Shown: one piece after another, positions 8,758-16,105 of the stretch
How the letters are laid out: each line of letters opens with the position of its first letter
How positions within the stretch are numbered: the stretch's first letter is position 1
Origin: Thiopontia sp964344135
Lineage (GTDB): Bacteria > Pseudomonadota > Gammaproteobacteria > GCF-002020875
Length of the DNA stretch: 54,462 nucleotides
Direction of reading: 5' to 3'
Assembly: GCA_964344135.1 (NCBI GenBank)
Contig: CAYFMF010000007.1
Span: forward strand, 1 to 54,462
The notes under the pieces: model-generated
Database searches by the model: none
The model's input: the letters and a program-made list of their open reading frames with translations, nothing else
What the model was told of the DNA's origin: nothing
Program-made: the position numbers and the translations under genes

Positions 8758-9227
8758 TTTGGGGGCTGGAAGGTCAGGCTGTGGGATGGGTTCTCATCGC
8801 CATCGCTCCAGTGGATGGTAACGGTGTAGTACTCTGGTGACGGACGGGTAACGGAGCCGCTTCCGGAGGGGAGGAGGGTGCCATTCTGCCGGTTCCACTC
8901 ACGAAAATCGAAGCGTGCCATCTCCTCTGGGGTGCAGTGGGTGGTTGTGCAGTCTGCTCCCGAGGGCTCACCCGAGAGGCCGAGGTAGTGGCCCTCCACC
9001 GCCGCACCGGGGTTGCCCCTGATCCTCTCGGCCATATCTGCCGCCTGCAGTGTGGCAAAATCGTGCAGAATGGCACCATGGGAGGATTGCAGCGAGAGGT
9101 TGTAGAGCGTGCCCAGCCCCAGCAGTGCCGTTGTCAGTATGAACAGGGAGATCAGCGTTTCGATCAGGGTATATCCCCCTGCTGAGGTCGGAATAGCTCC
9201 CCCTGCTCCTGGTCTGACTCCGTTCAT
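8754..9227 (-). CDS. pilV: PilV-like type IV pilus minor prepilin
   Basis: This is a prepilin of about 157 residues. The leader ends in Gly-Gly before YTLIETLISLFILTTALLG, with Glu at mature position 5, followed by the AADMAERIRGNPGA segment typical of PilV proteins. I chose the ATG at 9227; an in-frame GTG at 9248 would add seven residues, and neither start has a clear ribosome binding site. It is the upstream gene of a two-gene minus-strand operon with pilW. Its 5' end faces the divergent DUF1538 gene across a short intergenic region that must carry both promoters. Confidence 0.72.
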   Translation of the reverse strand: MNGVRPGAGGAIPTSAGGYTLIETLISLFILTTALLGLGTLYNLSLQSSHGAILHDFATLQAADMAERIRGNPGAAVEGHYLGLSGEPSGADCTTTHCTPEEMARFDFREWNRQNGTLLPSGSGSVTRPSPEYYTVTIHWSDGDENPSHSLTFQPPK

Positions 9228-9270
9228 ACGGGGAAATAATAGCAACACTTTCGAGACGATTAATACCTGT

Positions 9271-9276
9271 TATAGT
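9271..9276 (+). promoter_or_regulatory. Candidate -10 box for the DUF1538 operon
   Basis: TATAGT at 9271-9276 is preceded by TG-like bases. The start codon of the first DUF1538 gene is at 9285, so a transcript starting 6-7 nt after this box would be leaderless or nearly so. The -35 region (CTTTCG or TTTCGA around 9248-9254) is poor. Only a weak GGGA (9277-9280) could act as a ribosome binding site. Confidence 0.35.
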
Positions 9277-9284
9277 GGGATCCC

Positions 9285-10019
9285 ATGAACGAATCATTGC
9301 GCGCCTTTGTTCACACATTGTCCTCCAGTTTGCGTGATCTTGCGCCGATCATCCTCGTTATTGGGTTTTTTCAGTTGGCGGTTCTGCAGCAGCCGGTGGA
9401 GAATCTTGGTGAGATTGCTGCGGGCCTTCTTCTGGTTGTCTTCGGGCTCACCTTTTTTGTCTATGGTCTGGAGATGGGGCTCTTTCCGATTGGTGAAGGG
9501 ATGGCCGAGGCACTGGCAAGGAAGGGGAGCCTTCCATGGCTGATGGCCTTCTCATTTCTGCTCGGTTTTGGGACCACTGTCGCAGAACCGGCACTGATAC
9601 TGGTTGCCAGTGAGGCGGCCGAGGTTGCTGCAGCAGGCCAGATGATTGGCAGTGGAGAGGAGGAGAAACGGGCCTATGCGACAGGTCTGCGTTATACCGT
9701 TGCCTTCTCGGTTGGGCTTGCCATCTTGGTTGGTGTGATTCGGATCCTCAAGGGGTGGCCAATCCAGTATCTGATTATTGCAGGGTATCTGGGTGTTGTG
9801 GTGATGACGCTGTTTGCTCCAGAGGAGATCATCGGGCTTGCCTATGATGCAGGGGGTGTCACAACCTCAACCGTTACGGTACCGCTGGTGACTGCACTGG
9901 GGGTGGGTCTGGCCAGCAGTATTCGCGGGAGAAACCCAATGACGGATGGGTTTGGGCTGATTGCATTTGCCTCCCTCACTCCGATGATGTTTGTTATGGG
10001 TTATGGCATGGTGATCTGA
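9285..10019 (+). CDS. DUF1538 family membrane protein, first of a tandem pair
   Basis: This is a 244-residue, strongly hydrophobic protein with roughly six to seven predicted membrane segments by eye. Family-type motifs are GFGTTVAEPALILVA in the middle, AYDAGGVTTSTVTVPLV, and GLIAFASLTPMMFVMGYG at the end. The acidic residue within a Thr-rich membrane motif and the GGVTTSTVTVP stretch suggest a substrate path. A two-gene DUF1538 pair (UmpAB) from Halomonas has, to my recollection, been reported as a Na+(K+)/H+ antiporter; the function here is therefore inferred as cation/proton exchange. The second paralog starts 1 nt after its stop, followed by P-II-like and CBS genes. Confidence 0.82.
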   Translation: MNESLRAFVHTLSSSLRDLAPIILVIGFFQLAVLQQPVENLGEIAAGLLLVVFGLTFFVYGLEMGLFPIGEGMAEALARKGSLPWLMAFSFLLGFGTTVAEPALILVASEAAEVAAAGQMIGSGEEEKRAYATGLRYTVAFSVGLAILVGVIRILKGWPIQYLIIAGYLGVVVMTLFAPEEIIGLAYDAGGVTTSTVTVPLVTALGVGLASSIRGRNPMTDGFGLIAFASLTPMMFVMGYGMVI

Positions 10020-10020
10020 A

Positions 10021-10803
10021 ATGGAGTTTCTGGCCGATTTCCAGCAGTCACTGTTCTCAACCATGGGCGACATGCTGCCCATTGTTGTAATCATTTTCGG
10101 TTTTCAGCTGTTGGTCATACGCAGACCGATTCGTAATCTGAAACAGGTTCTGATCGGGTTCTTCTATGTGTTGCTGGGGCTCTCGATTTTTCTGATGGGG
10201 CTGGAGCAGGCAATTTTCCCGTTGGGTGAGCAGATGGCCGCCCAGCTCTCCGACCCCTATTTCATTCTGGATGATCCAGAGGGGAACCCGGAACAGCTGC
10301 AGTGGCAGGACTATAGCTGGGTCTATCTCTTTGCGGCGACCATAGGATTTTCCACCACCATTGCCGAACCCTCACTGCTTGCGGTTGCCCTCAAGGCGGA
10401 AGATGTTTCGGGTGGAACGGTATCGGCTACCGGACTGCGAGTGGCTGTTGCCATCGGGGTTGCCATCGGGATTGCACTGGGTGCGTGGAGGATTGTGGTG
10501 GGCACCCCGCTCTACTACTTCATTATTACGGGATATATTGTGGTGCTGCTCCAGACCTACTACGCCCCCAGATTTATTACGGCACTGGCCTACGATTCGG
10601 GTGGGGTGACCACCTCAACGGTAACCGTGCCACTGGTGGCTGCGCTGGGGCTTGGGTTGGCCAGTTCGGTGCCGGGGCGCAGCCCGATGCTGGACGGTTT
10701 TGGGCTGATTGCCTTTGCCAGCCTCTTCCCGATCATTGCAGTGCTGGGTTATGTCCAGCTCTCGGAGTGGGCGGCACGTCGTGCTGCAAGAGAGAAAAGT
10801 TAG
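10021..10803 (+). CDS. DUF1538 family membrane protein, second of a tandem pair
   Basis: This is a 260-residue paralog of the preceding protein. It repeats the motifs in the same order: GFSTTIAEPSLLAVAL, AYDSGGVTTSTVTVPLV, then GLIAFASLFPIIAVLGYV. The repeated motifs show descent from a duplication and suggest a heterodimer. Relative to the first copy it carries an extra hydrophilic insert near residues 75-100 and a basic tail. It starts at the base after the first gene's TGA, so translation is probably coupled. Inner-membrane location is clear; the transported ion is inference. It is separated from the P-II-like gene by 62 nt. Confidence 0.82.
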   Translation: MEFLADFQQSLFSTMGDMLPIVVIIFGFQLLVIRRPIRNLKQVLIGFFYVLLGLSIFLMGLEQAIFPLGEQMAAQLSDPYFILDDPEGNPEQLQWQDYSWVYLFAATIGFSTTIAEPSLLAVALKAEDVSGGTVSATGLRVAVAIGVAIGIALGAWRIVVGTPLYYFIITGYIVVLLQTYYAPRFITALAYDSGGVTTSTVTVPLVAALGLGLASSVPGRSPMLDGFGLIAFASLFPIIAVLGYVQLSEWAARRAAREKS

Positions 10804-10865
10804 GGCACCTCTATTGTCAGGGCAGGGAAAAAGGTTGATTATTTGCTAATAACGGGAGAGAGAAG

Positions 10866-11213
10866 ATGCATTTCAAGTTATTGATCGCATTGGTTGAAGA
10901 CGACAAGACAAAGAAGGTTCTTCATGCTGCACGGGAGGCCGGGGCGACGGGTGCCACTGTGGTCAACCATGCCAGAGGGGAGGGGCTAAAGGAGGCGAAG
11001 ACCTTTTTTGGCCTTACCCTGGAGACCAACCGTGACATGCTACTGTTTATTGTAGAGGAGCATCTCAGTCGCCATATCCTGGAGACCATTGGGGAGGCTG
11101 GCGGGTTTGAGAGGCCGGGGACCGGAATGGTGTTTCAGATTGATGTTGAGGATGTGATCGGAATCTCGAGCCAGATCGAGAGTTTGACAGACGTGGTAGA
11201 GGAGCAGATCTAA
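10866..11213 (+). CDS. P-II-like signalling protein
   Basis: This 115-residue protein shows the P-II ferredoxin-like pattern, starting HFKLLIALVEDD, with a helix around KVLHAAREAGATGATVV and a central loop GEGLKEAKTFFG. The last third contains the GFERPGTGMVFQIDVEDV stretch. The loop is short and lacks the Tyr that is uridylylated in GlnB/GlnK, so it is not a canonical nitrogen P-II. P-II-like proteins usually bind nucleotides and gate a partner membrane protein; here the natural partners are the DUF1538 pair. A GGGAGAG-type ribosome binding site precedes the ATG. Its stop TAA overlaps the next start by one base (TAATG). Confidence 0.75.
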   Translation: MHFKLLIALVEDDKTKKVLHAAREAGATGATVVNHARGEGLKEAKTFFGLTLETNRDMLLFIVEEHLSRHILETIGEAGGFERPGTGMVFQIDVEDVIGISSQIESLTDVVEEQI

Positions 11214-11638
11214 TGGATAGTAAAAAGGGTGTCATCCGTGTAGGGGATGTCATGAAGAGAGATTTTGATCTTGTGGATGGGCTCGCAACCATATCGGAGG
11301 CATTGGCGGAGATGAGCCATGTGGAGAACAAGTCCCTGATTGTGGACAAGCGTCATGAGGATGACGAGTTCGGGATCCTGTTGATCTCCGATATAGCGCG
11401 CCTGGTGCTGGCAAAGAATCGTGCGCCCGATCGAGTCAATGTTTATGAGATCATGTCGAAGCCGGTCATTACGGTTGATCCCGATATGGATATTCGATAC
11501 TGCGCCAGACTGTTTGAGCGTTTCGGCCTCTCCCGTGCGCCGGTTGTGGAGAATCGGCAGGTTCAGGGGATCGTCAGCTTCACCGATATGGTTCTGAAGG
11601 GGATGTGTGAGATCTCCGGATCCTGCAAGAGGGATTGA
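11213..11638 (+). CDS. CBS-domain-pair protein
   Basis: The 141 residues consist almost entirely of two CBS motifs. The first runs from about residue 5 (VGDVMKRDFDLVDGLATISEA) and the second from about 77 (VNVYEIMSKPVITVDPDMDI), ending SRAPVVENRQVQGIVSFTDM. CBS pairs usually bind adenine nucleotides and regulate channels, transporters or enzymes. There is no attached catalytic domain, so it probably acts in trans. Its start overlaps the P-II-like stop, which argues for a joint role as nucleotide-sensing control of the DUF1538 transporter. That role is inference. Confidence 0.85.
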   Translation: MDSKKGVIRVGDVMKRDFDLVDGLATISEALAEMSHVENKSLIVDKRHEDDEFGILLISDIARLVLAKNRAPDRVNVYEIMSKPVITVDPDMDIRYCARLFERFGLSRAPVVENRQVQGIVSFTDMVLKGMCEISGSCKRD

Positions 11639-12227
11639 GGCGTTGGCAGAACTGCACGCTACGCCTCCTCGATTGGCTATTGATGCAGAGGGGTGGGTGT
11701 CGGGGGTGGAGAGAGTATCCTCCCCCAACTGTGACCGGCGTCCGGCAGGCGAAGAGGTGGATCTGCTGGTTATTCATGGAATCAGTCTGCCGGCCGGGGA
11801 GTTTGGTACCCCTTATGTAGAGCAACTCTTTACCAACCGTCTCACGGGTGGTGAGGAGGATGGTTTTGAGATGCTGAGGAATCTTCGGGTCTCTGCCCAC
11901 CTCTTTGTTCGCAGGGATGGCCATCTGGTACAGTATGTCCCGCTGGAATCACGCGCCTGGCATGCCGGACTCTCTGCCTTTGAGGGCAGAGAGCGCTGTA
12001 ATGACTTTTCGATCGGGATTGAGCTGGAGGGGGCCGATGAGGTCCCCTATACTGATGAGCAGTACCGGCAGCTGAAGGTATTGATTCACTGTATCAGAGA
12101 GAAGTATCCTCGGATTACCGAGGAGAGAATTGTGGGCCATTCGGAGATTGCCCCAGGAAGAAAGAGTGATCCTGGCCCCGCCTTTGAGTGGGAGCGACTG
12201 TTCAGAACGATGGAGAGTGTAGAGTGA
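11607..12227 (+). CDS. ampD: 1,6-anhydro-N-acetylmuramyl-L-alanine amidase
   Basis: AmpD removes the peptide from anhydro-muropeptides during cytoplasmic cell-wall recycling and thereby affects AmpR-type beta-lactamase signalling. The 206-residue frame shows zinc ligands His57 (VIHGISLP) and the His and Asp of GHSEIAPGRKSDPG, ten residues apart as in E. coli AmpD. It also shows RERCNDFSIGIELEG. The GTG start at 11607 overlaps the CBS gene by 32 nt and has AAGGGG four bases before it. E. coli AmpD begins about 20 residues further in, so TTG codons at 11643 or 11673 are alternatives. The stop overlaps ampE (GTGA). Confidence 0.93.
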   Translation: MRSPDPARGIEALAELHATPPRLAIDAEGWVSGVERVSSPNCDRRPAGEEVDLLVIHGISLPAGEFGTPYVEQLFTNRLTGGEEDGFEMLRNLRVSAHLFVRRDGHLVQYVPLESRAWHAGLSAFEGRERCNDFSIGIELEGADEVPYTDEQYRQLKVLIHCIREKYPRITEERIVGHSEIAPGRKSDPGPAFEWERLFRTMESVE

Positions 12228-13096
12228 CACTGCTGGCAATACTGATTACGCTGGGAATCGAGCGTTTCTACCGGAATCTGGACGAGTACAGAGAGCTGGA
12301 GTGGTTCTCTGTGTGGAACCGGTGGGTGGCGAGTCATCAGTCCATTCAGGGGGAGTGGGTTGGGGCCGCCTCTGCCCTCTTGACCCTGTTTCTCCCACTG
12401 TTGCTGGTGCAACAGCTCAGTAGCTGGATGGCCAGTGGTGGGTGGCTGCCTGAACTGCTTTTCAGTGTTGTGGTACTTGTTCTCTCTCTTGGTCCCAGAG
12501 AGCTGCGTGGTCAGGTAGAGGGGGTACTGGAGAGCTGGTCACGAGGTGATGTTGAGGGGGGAATCCTCCATGCCGAGGGGCTGCTGGATGGAGAGTTGCC
12601 GGAGGGTGAGCGTCACATTGTTCGTGCATTGACCGAGGCGGTTCTGGTTGAGGCCAACCGGCGCCTCTTTTCCGTCCTGTTCTGGTTTATCCTGCTGGGA
12701 CCGACCGGAGGGTTGCTGGTGCGTCTTGCGCTGCAGCTGGAGGAGGCTCAGCGTAGTGGGGATGAAAAACCCGAGTCACTTGTGGTGCGTATCAATCAGC
12801 TGCTGGCCTGGCCCGCGGCACACCTTGTTGCCATCAGTTATGCGATGGTTGGGGACTTCTCCTCCTCCTTCCGTCGCATCCGGGAGCATGCAGGGGACTG
12901 GAACAGTAACCGTGCAATCCTGACCCATGCCGGGTTGGGTGCGATTCGCCTCGATCCTCCCGGGGAGGATGCCCGGCCCCGGGAGGAGTCAAGGGATCTC
13001 CAGGAGGTGTGGGATGCGCTGGAGATGGTGAGACGCTCTGAAGTGGTCTGGGTAACCCTTCTGGCGCTGTTGATTCTCTCCGGTTACGCACAATAG
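12224..13096 (+). CDS. ampE: AmpE-like inner membrane protein
   Basis: This 290-residue integral membrane protein resembles AmpE, of unproven function, which in many Gammaproteobacteria follows ampD. The N-terminus reads TLLAILITLGIERF, followed by a periplasmic or soluble stretch, then hydrophobic segments near residues 50-110, 140-165 and at the C-terminus (VTLLALLILSGYA). I chose the GTG at 12224, whose last two bases lie in the ampD stop (GTGA). This gives tight translational coupling and matches the usual N-terminus, unlike a longer start inside ampD. Identification rests on context plus the N-terminal pattern. Confidence 0.82.
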   Translation: MTLLAILITLGIERFYRNLDEYRELEWFSVWNRWVASHQSIQGEWVGAASALLTLFLPLLLVQQLSSWMASGGWLPELLFSVVVLVLSLGPRELRGQVEGVLESWSRGDVEGGILHAEGLLDGELPEGERHIVRALTEAVLVEANRRLFSVLFWFILLGPTGGLLVRLALQLEEAQRSGDEKPESLVVRINQLLAWPAAHLVAISYAMVGDFSSSFRRIREHAGDWNSNRAILTHAGLGAIRLDPPGEDARPREESRDLQEVWDALEMVRRSEVVWVTLLALLILSGYAQ

Positions 13097-13121
13097 CGGC
13101 CAGCTGGGGCATGCGAGCGGA

Positions 13122-13763
13122 ATGAGTTTTAGTGGAACAACCACGATTGACCTGTTGCGTCATGGCGAACCGGAGGGGGGGCGCCGCTATCGGGGACAGA
13201 TTGATGACCCTCTGAGTAGCAGGGGGTGGGAGCAGATGCGTGAGGCGGTGGGGCACCAGGCCCCATGGGACCGGATTTTTACCTCGCCACTGAGTCGCTG
13301 TAGCGCATTTTCCAGGGAGCTTGCGCAGAGACACCGGCTGCCACTTGAGGAGTGCGCAGATTTCATGGAGATTGGCTTTGGTGAGTGGGAGGGCAAGACG
13401 GCCAAAGAGCTGATGGATCGGGATTCCAACCTCCTGTTCCGTTTCTGGAAGGATCCCCTCCACAACACCCCGCCCGGGGCAGAGACCCTGCACGATTTCA
13501 GCAGTCGGGTTATTCACCAGTGGGAGCAGATGGTTGAGCGCCATCGTGGTGCCCACCTGCTGGTGGTGGGTCATGCCGGGATGATGCGGATGATCCTGAG
13601 CCACATACTGGGCATGCCGATGGAGCACATGTTTCGATTTCAGATCCCCAATGCGGGGGTGAGCCGGATTCAGGTAGACCATTTTGATGGAGAGAGTCTG
13701 CCAAGGCTGCTCTTTCATGCAGGAAGAGACCTTTGCACGGAAGATGATTTTGCTTTCAGGTAA
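13122..13763 (+). CDS. Histidine phosphatase family protein (CobC-like)
   Basis: This 213-residue member of the phosphoglycerate mutase-like superfamily has the catalytic LLRHGEPEGG motif, with Arg13 and His14. A FTSPLSRC motif supplies a second Arg, and the second catalytic His lies in VVGHAGMMRM. The IGFGEWEGKT motif is typical of alpha-ribazole phosphatase (CobC) and related broad-specificity phosphatases. No cobalamin genes are nearby, so the substrate is undecided. It begins 25 nt after ampE and may be cotranscribed. It is likely cytoplasmic. Confidence 0.8.
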   Translation: MSFSGTTTIDLLRHGEPEGGRRYRGQIDDPLSSRGWEQMREAVGHQAPWDRIFTSPLSRCSAFSRELAQRHRLPLEECADFMEIGFGEWEGKTAKELMDRDSNLLFRFWKDPLHNTPPGAETLHDFSSRVIHQWEQMVERHRGAHLLVVGHAGMMRMILSHILGMPMEHMFRFQIPNAGVSRIQVDHFDGESLPRLLFHAGRDLCTEDDFAFR

Positions 13764-13885
13764 GGCAAAAACGCACGCAGAGAGGGAGTTTACTGAGGTA
13801 AATGAGCGAATGAGTACGTTTTTAACGCTGAATGAAGGCAAAAGGGCTTTTGTGCGAAGGTCTCTGAAGATATAAGGATATAAAG

Positions 13886-14665
13886 ATGGGTTGGGCAGGA
13901 AAAATACTGGGTGGTGCATTTGGCTTTATGTTGGGTGGCCCGCTGGGCGCATTGATTGGCGCCACTTTTGGCCACAATTTCGACAAGGGGATGCGTGGTG
14001 TCACCTCCGAGGGGTGGGGGATGGGTAACCAGCAGCGGGTGCAGACGGCATTCTTCTCTGCAACCTTCTCCGTCATGGGCCATGTTGCCAAGGCCGATGG
14101 GCGGGTGACCAGTGACGAGATCCGCATGGCGCGGGCCGTGATGGATCAGCTTCAGCTGGATGCAACGCTGCGCAAGGCGGCAGAGAAGCTCTTCAATGAG
14201 GGGAAGAAGCCCGAGTTTCCTCTGGATGATCTGTTGCAGCAGTTTCGCCGGGAGGCGAGCCGGCGCACCACCCTGATCCAGATGTTCATGGAGATCCAGA
14301 TTCAGGCTGCCTATGCCGATGGGGTTCTCCATCCGGCAGAGAAGAAGATACTGCTCCATATCAGCTCGGTTCTGGGTATTCCGCGAGGGCTCTATGAGCA
14401 GCTGGAGTCGATGGTACGGGCAGGGCTCGGGGGGCGTGCAGACACCAGGGGAAGGCCCACCCTGGAGAGTGCCTACGAGACACTGGGGTTGAAGTCCAGT
14501 GCCTCCGATGCAGAGATCAAACGCGCCTATCGTCGCCTGATGAGTCAGCACCATCCGGATAAGCTGGTTGCGAAGGGGCTGCCGGAGGAGATGATGAAGA
14601 TGGCCTCGGAGAAGACCCACCAGATTCGCATGGCCTATGAGGCGATACAGGAGTCAAGGAAATAG
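13886..14665 (+). CDS. djlA: DnaJ-like co-chaperone DjlA
   Basis: This 259-residue DjlA-type protein anchors in the inner membrane through its N-terminal Gly-rich hydrophobic segment (about residues 2-28). A TerB-like helical domain spans about 55-170, and a C-terminal J-domain carries the HPD triad at 223-225, which stimulates DnaK ATPase. The ATG at 13886 has an AAGGAT-type site upstream. It lies 122 nt after the phosphatase and 70 nt before rpe; neither gap has an obvious terminator. Confidence 0.9.
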   Translation: MGWAGKILGGAFGFMLGGPLGALIGATFGHNFDKGMRGVTSEGWGMGNQQRVQTAFFSATFSVMGHVAKADGRVTSDEIRMARAVMDQLQLDATLRKAAEKLFNEGKKPEFPLDDLLQQFRREASRRTTLIQMFMEIQIQAAYADGVLHPAEKKILLHISSVLGIPRGLYEQLESMVRAGLGGRADTRGRPTLESAYETLGLKSSASDAEIKRAYRRLMSQHHPDKLVAKGLPEEMMKMASEKTHQIRMAYEAIQESRK

Positions 14666-14735
14666 GGCTGAAAAGTTCATATTCATCCTGTAAAGTTGCC
14701 CTTTTTTACCCCCTGAATCGATTGAAGGAAACACT

Positions 14736-15428
14736 ATGAAAGAGAATCTGATTGCCCCCTCCATTCTCTCGGCAGATTTTGCGAGACTGGGAGAAGAGGT
14801 TGATAATGTTTTGGCTGCAGGAGCAGATATTGTCCACTTTGATGTGATGGACAACCACTATGTTCCCAATCTGACGATTGGACCACTGGTCTGTGATGCG
14901 CTGCGTAACCATGGCGTTACTGCCGAGATCGATGTCCATATGATGGTCAAGCCGGTGGATCGAATCATTCCCGATTTTGCCAAGGCGGGCGCCTCCTATA
15001 TCACCTTCCACCCTGAGGCATCCGAACATATTGATCGTTCACTGGCGCTGATCAGGGAGCATGGCTGCAAGTCGGGCCTGGTCTTCAATCCCGCAACCCC
15101 ACTGGACCATCTCAACTATGTGATGGACAAGGTGGACATGATCCTGCTGATGTCGGTCAATCCGGGCTTTGGAGGGCAGAGCTTCATCCCTGCAACCATG
15201 GACAAGCTGCGCCAGGCACGCAAGATGATCGATGAGAGTGGCTACGACATTCGTCTGGAGATCGATGGTGGCGTCAAGGCCAACAATATTCGCGAGATTC
15301 GTGAGGCGGGTGCCGATACATTCGTTGCCGGTTCTGCCATCTTTGGTGCAGGTCAGGACGCTGATCCCAACCACTATGACTCCATTATCAAGGAGATGCG
15401 TGACGAGTTGGCCAGGGCCAACGGTTAG
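14736..15428 (+). CDS. rpe: Ribulose-phosphate 3-epimerase
   Basis: This enzyme (EC 5.1.3.1) interconverts ribulose-5-phosphate and xylulose-5-phosphate in the Calvin and pentose phosphate pathways. At 230 residues it is a typical TIM barrel. It shows APSILSADFARL near the start, HFDVMDNHYVPNLTIGP, the HMMVKPVDR motif, SVNPGFGGQ and LEIDGGVK, which together supply the metal and phosphate ligands. GAAGGA-type bases precede the ATG. gph starts 2 nt after its stop. This rpe-gph-trpE order recurs in other Gammaproteobacteria. Confidence 0.97.
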   Translation: MKENLIAPSILSADFARLGEEVDNVLAAGADIVHFDVMDNHYVPNLTIGPLVCDALRNHGVTAEIDVHMMVKPVDRIIPDFAKAGASYITFHPEASEHIDRSLALIREHGCKSGLVFNPATPLDHLNYVMDKVDMILLMSVNPGFGGQSFIPATMDKLRQARKMIDESGYDIRLEIDGGVKANNIREIREAGADTFVAGSAIFGAGQDADPNHYDSIIKEMRDELARANG

Positions 15429-15430
15429 CG

Positions 15431-16105
15431 ATGGCGCTCTCCCTCCCGAAGATGGTGCTGATCGATGTGGATGGCACCCTGGTTGATAGCGTACCGGATC
15501 TTGCCTGGTGCGTGGATGAGATGATGAAAGAGATCGATATGCCCACGCGAGGGGAGGGGCGTGTCCGTCACTGGGTCGGCAATGGTGTTGAGAGGCTGGT
15601 GCGTCGTGCGCTGACCGACTCGCTGGATGGCGAGCCGGAGGAGGCGCTGTTTGAAAAGGCGTTCCCGATCTTTTCCGATCTCTATGCGGAAAATACCAGC
15701 AAGCGCAGTGTGCTCTACCCTGGTGTTCAGGAGGGGCTGGCGTGGCTGGAGAGCCAGCCACTGCGAATCGGCTGTGTCACCAACAAGGCCGAGCGCTATA
15801 CCCTGCCCATTCTGAGGGACCTGGGCATTATTGACCATTTTGAGATTGTGGTGAGTGGCGATACCCTGCCGGTGAAAAAGCCAGACCCGGGCCCGCTGCT
15901 CCATGTGGCCGACTATTTTGGTGTTGAGCCGGGTGAGGCACTGATGGTTGGGGATTCAATGAGTGATGTGAAGGCCTCGCGTGCAGCCGGCTTCTCCATC
16001 GTCTGCATGTCCTATGGCTATAACCATGGTGAGGATATCAGGGACTCTAATCCAGATGCGGTGATTGACTCGATGGATGAGCTCGCCTCCCTCTTTGTGG
16101 ACTGA
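15431..16105 (+). CDS. gph: Phosphoglycolate phosphatase
   Basis: Gph (EC 3.1.3.18) is a HAD-superfamily hydrolase that removes phosphate from 2-phosphoglycolate, a product of RuBisCO oxygenation or DNA repair. The 224 residues include the nucleophile motif IDVDGTLVDS (residues 12-21), GCVTNKAE as motif II, the KKPDPGP motif III and VGDSMSDVKAS as motif IV. In an autotroph this would be the first step of photorespiratory salvage, which fits the adjacent rpe. The stop overlaps the trpE start (TGATG), so the two are coupled. Confidence 0.93.
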   Translation: MALSLPKMVLIDVDGTLVDSVPDLAWCVDEMMKEIDMPTRGEGRVRHWVGNGVERLVRRALTDSLDGEPEEALFEKAFPIFSDLYAENTSKRSVLYPGVQEGLAWLESQPLRIGCVTNKAERYTLPILRDLGIIDHFEIVVSGDTLPVKKPDPGPLLHVADYFGVEPGEALMVGDSMSDVKASRAAGFSIVCMSYGYNHGEDIRDSNPDAVIDSMDELASLFVD

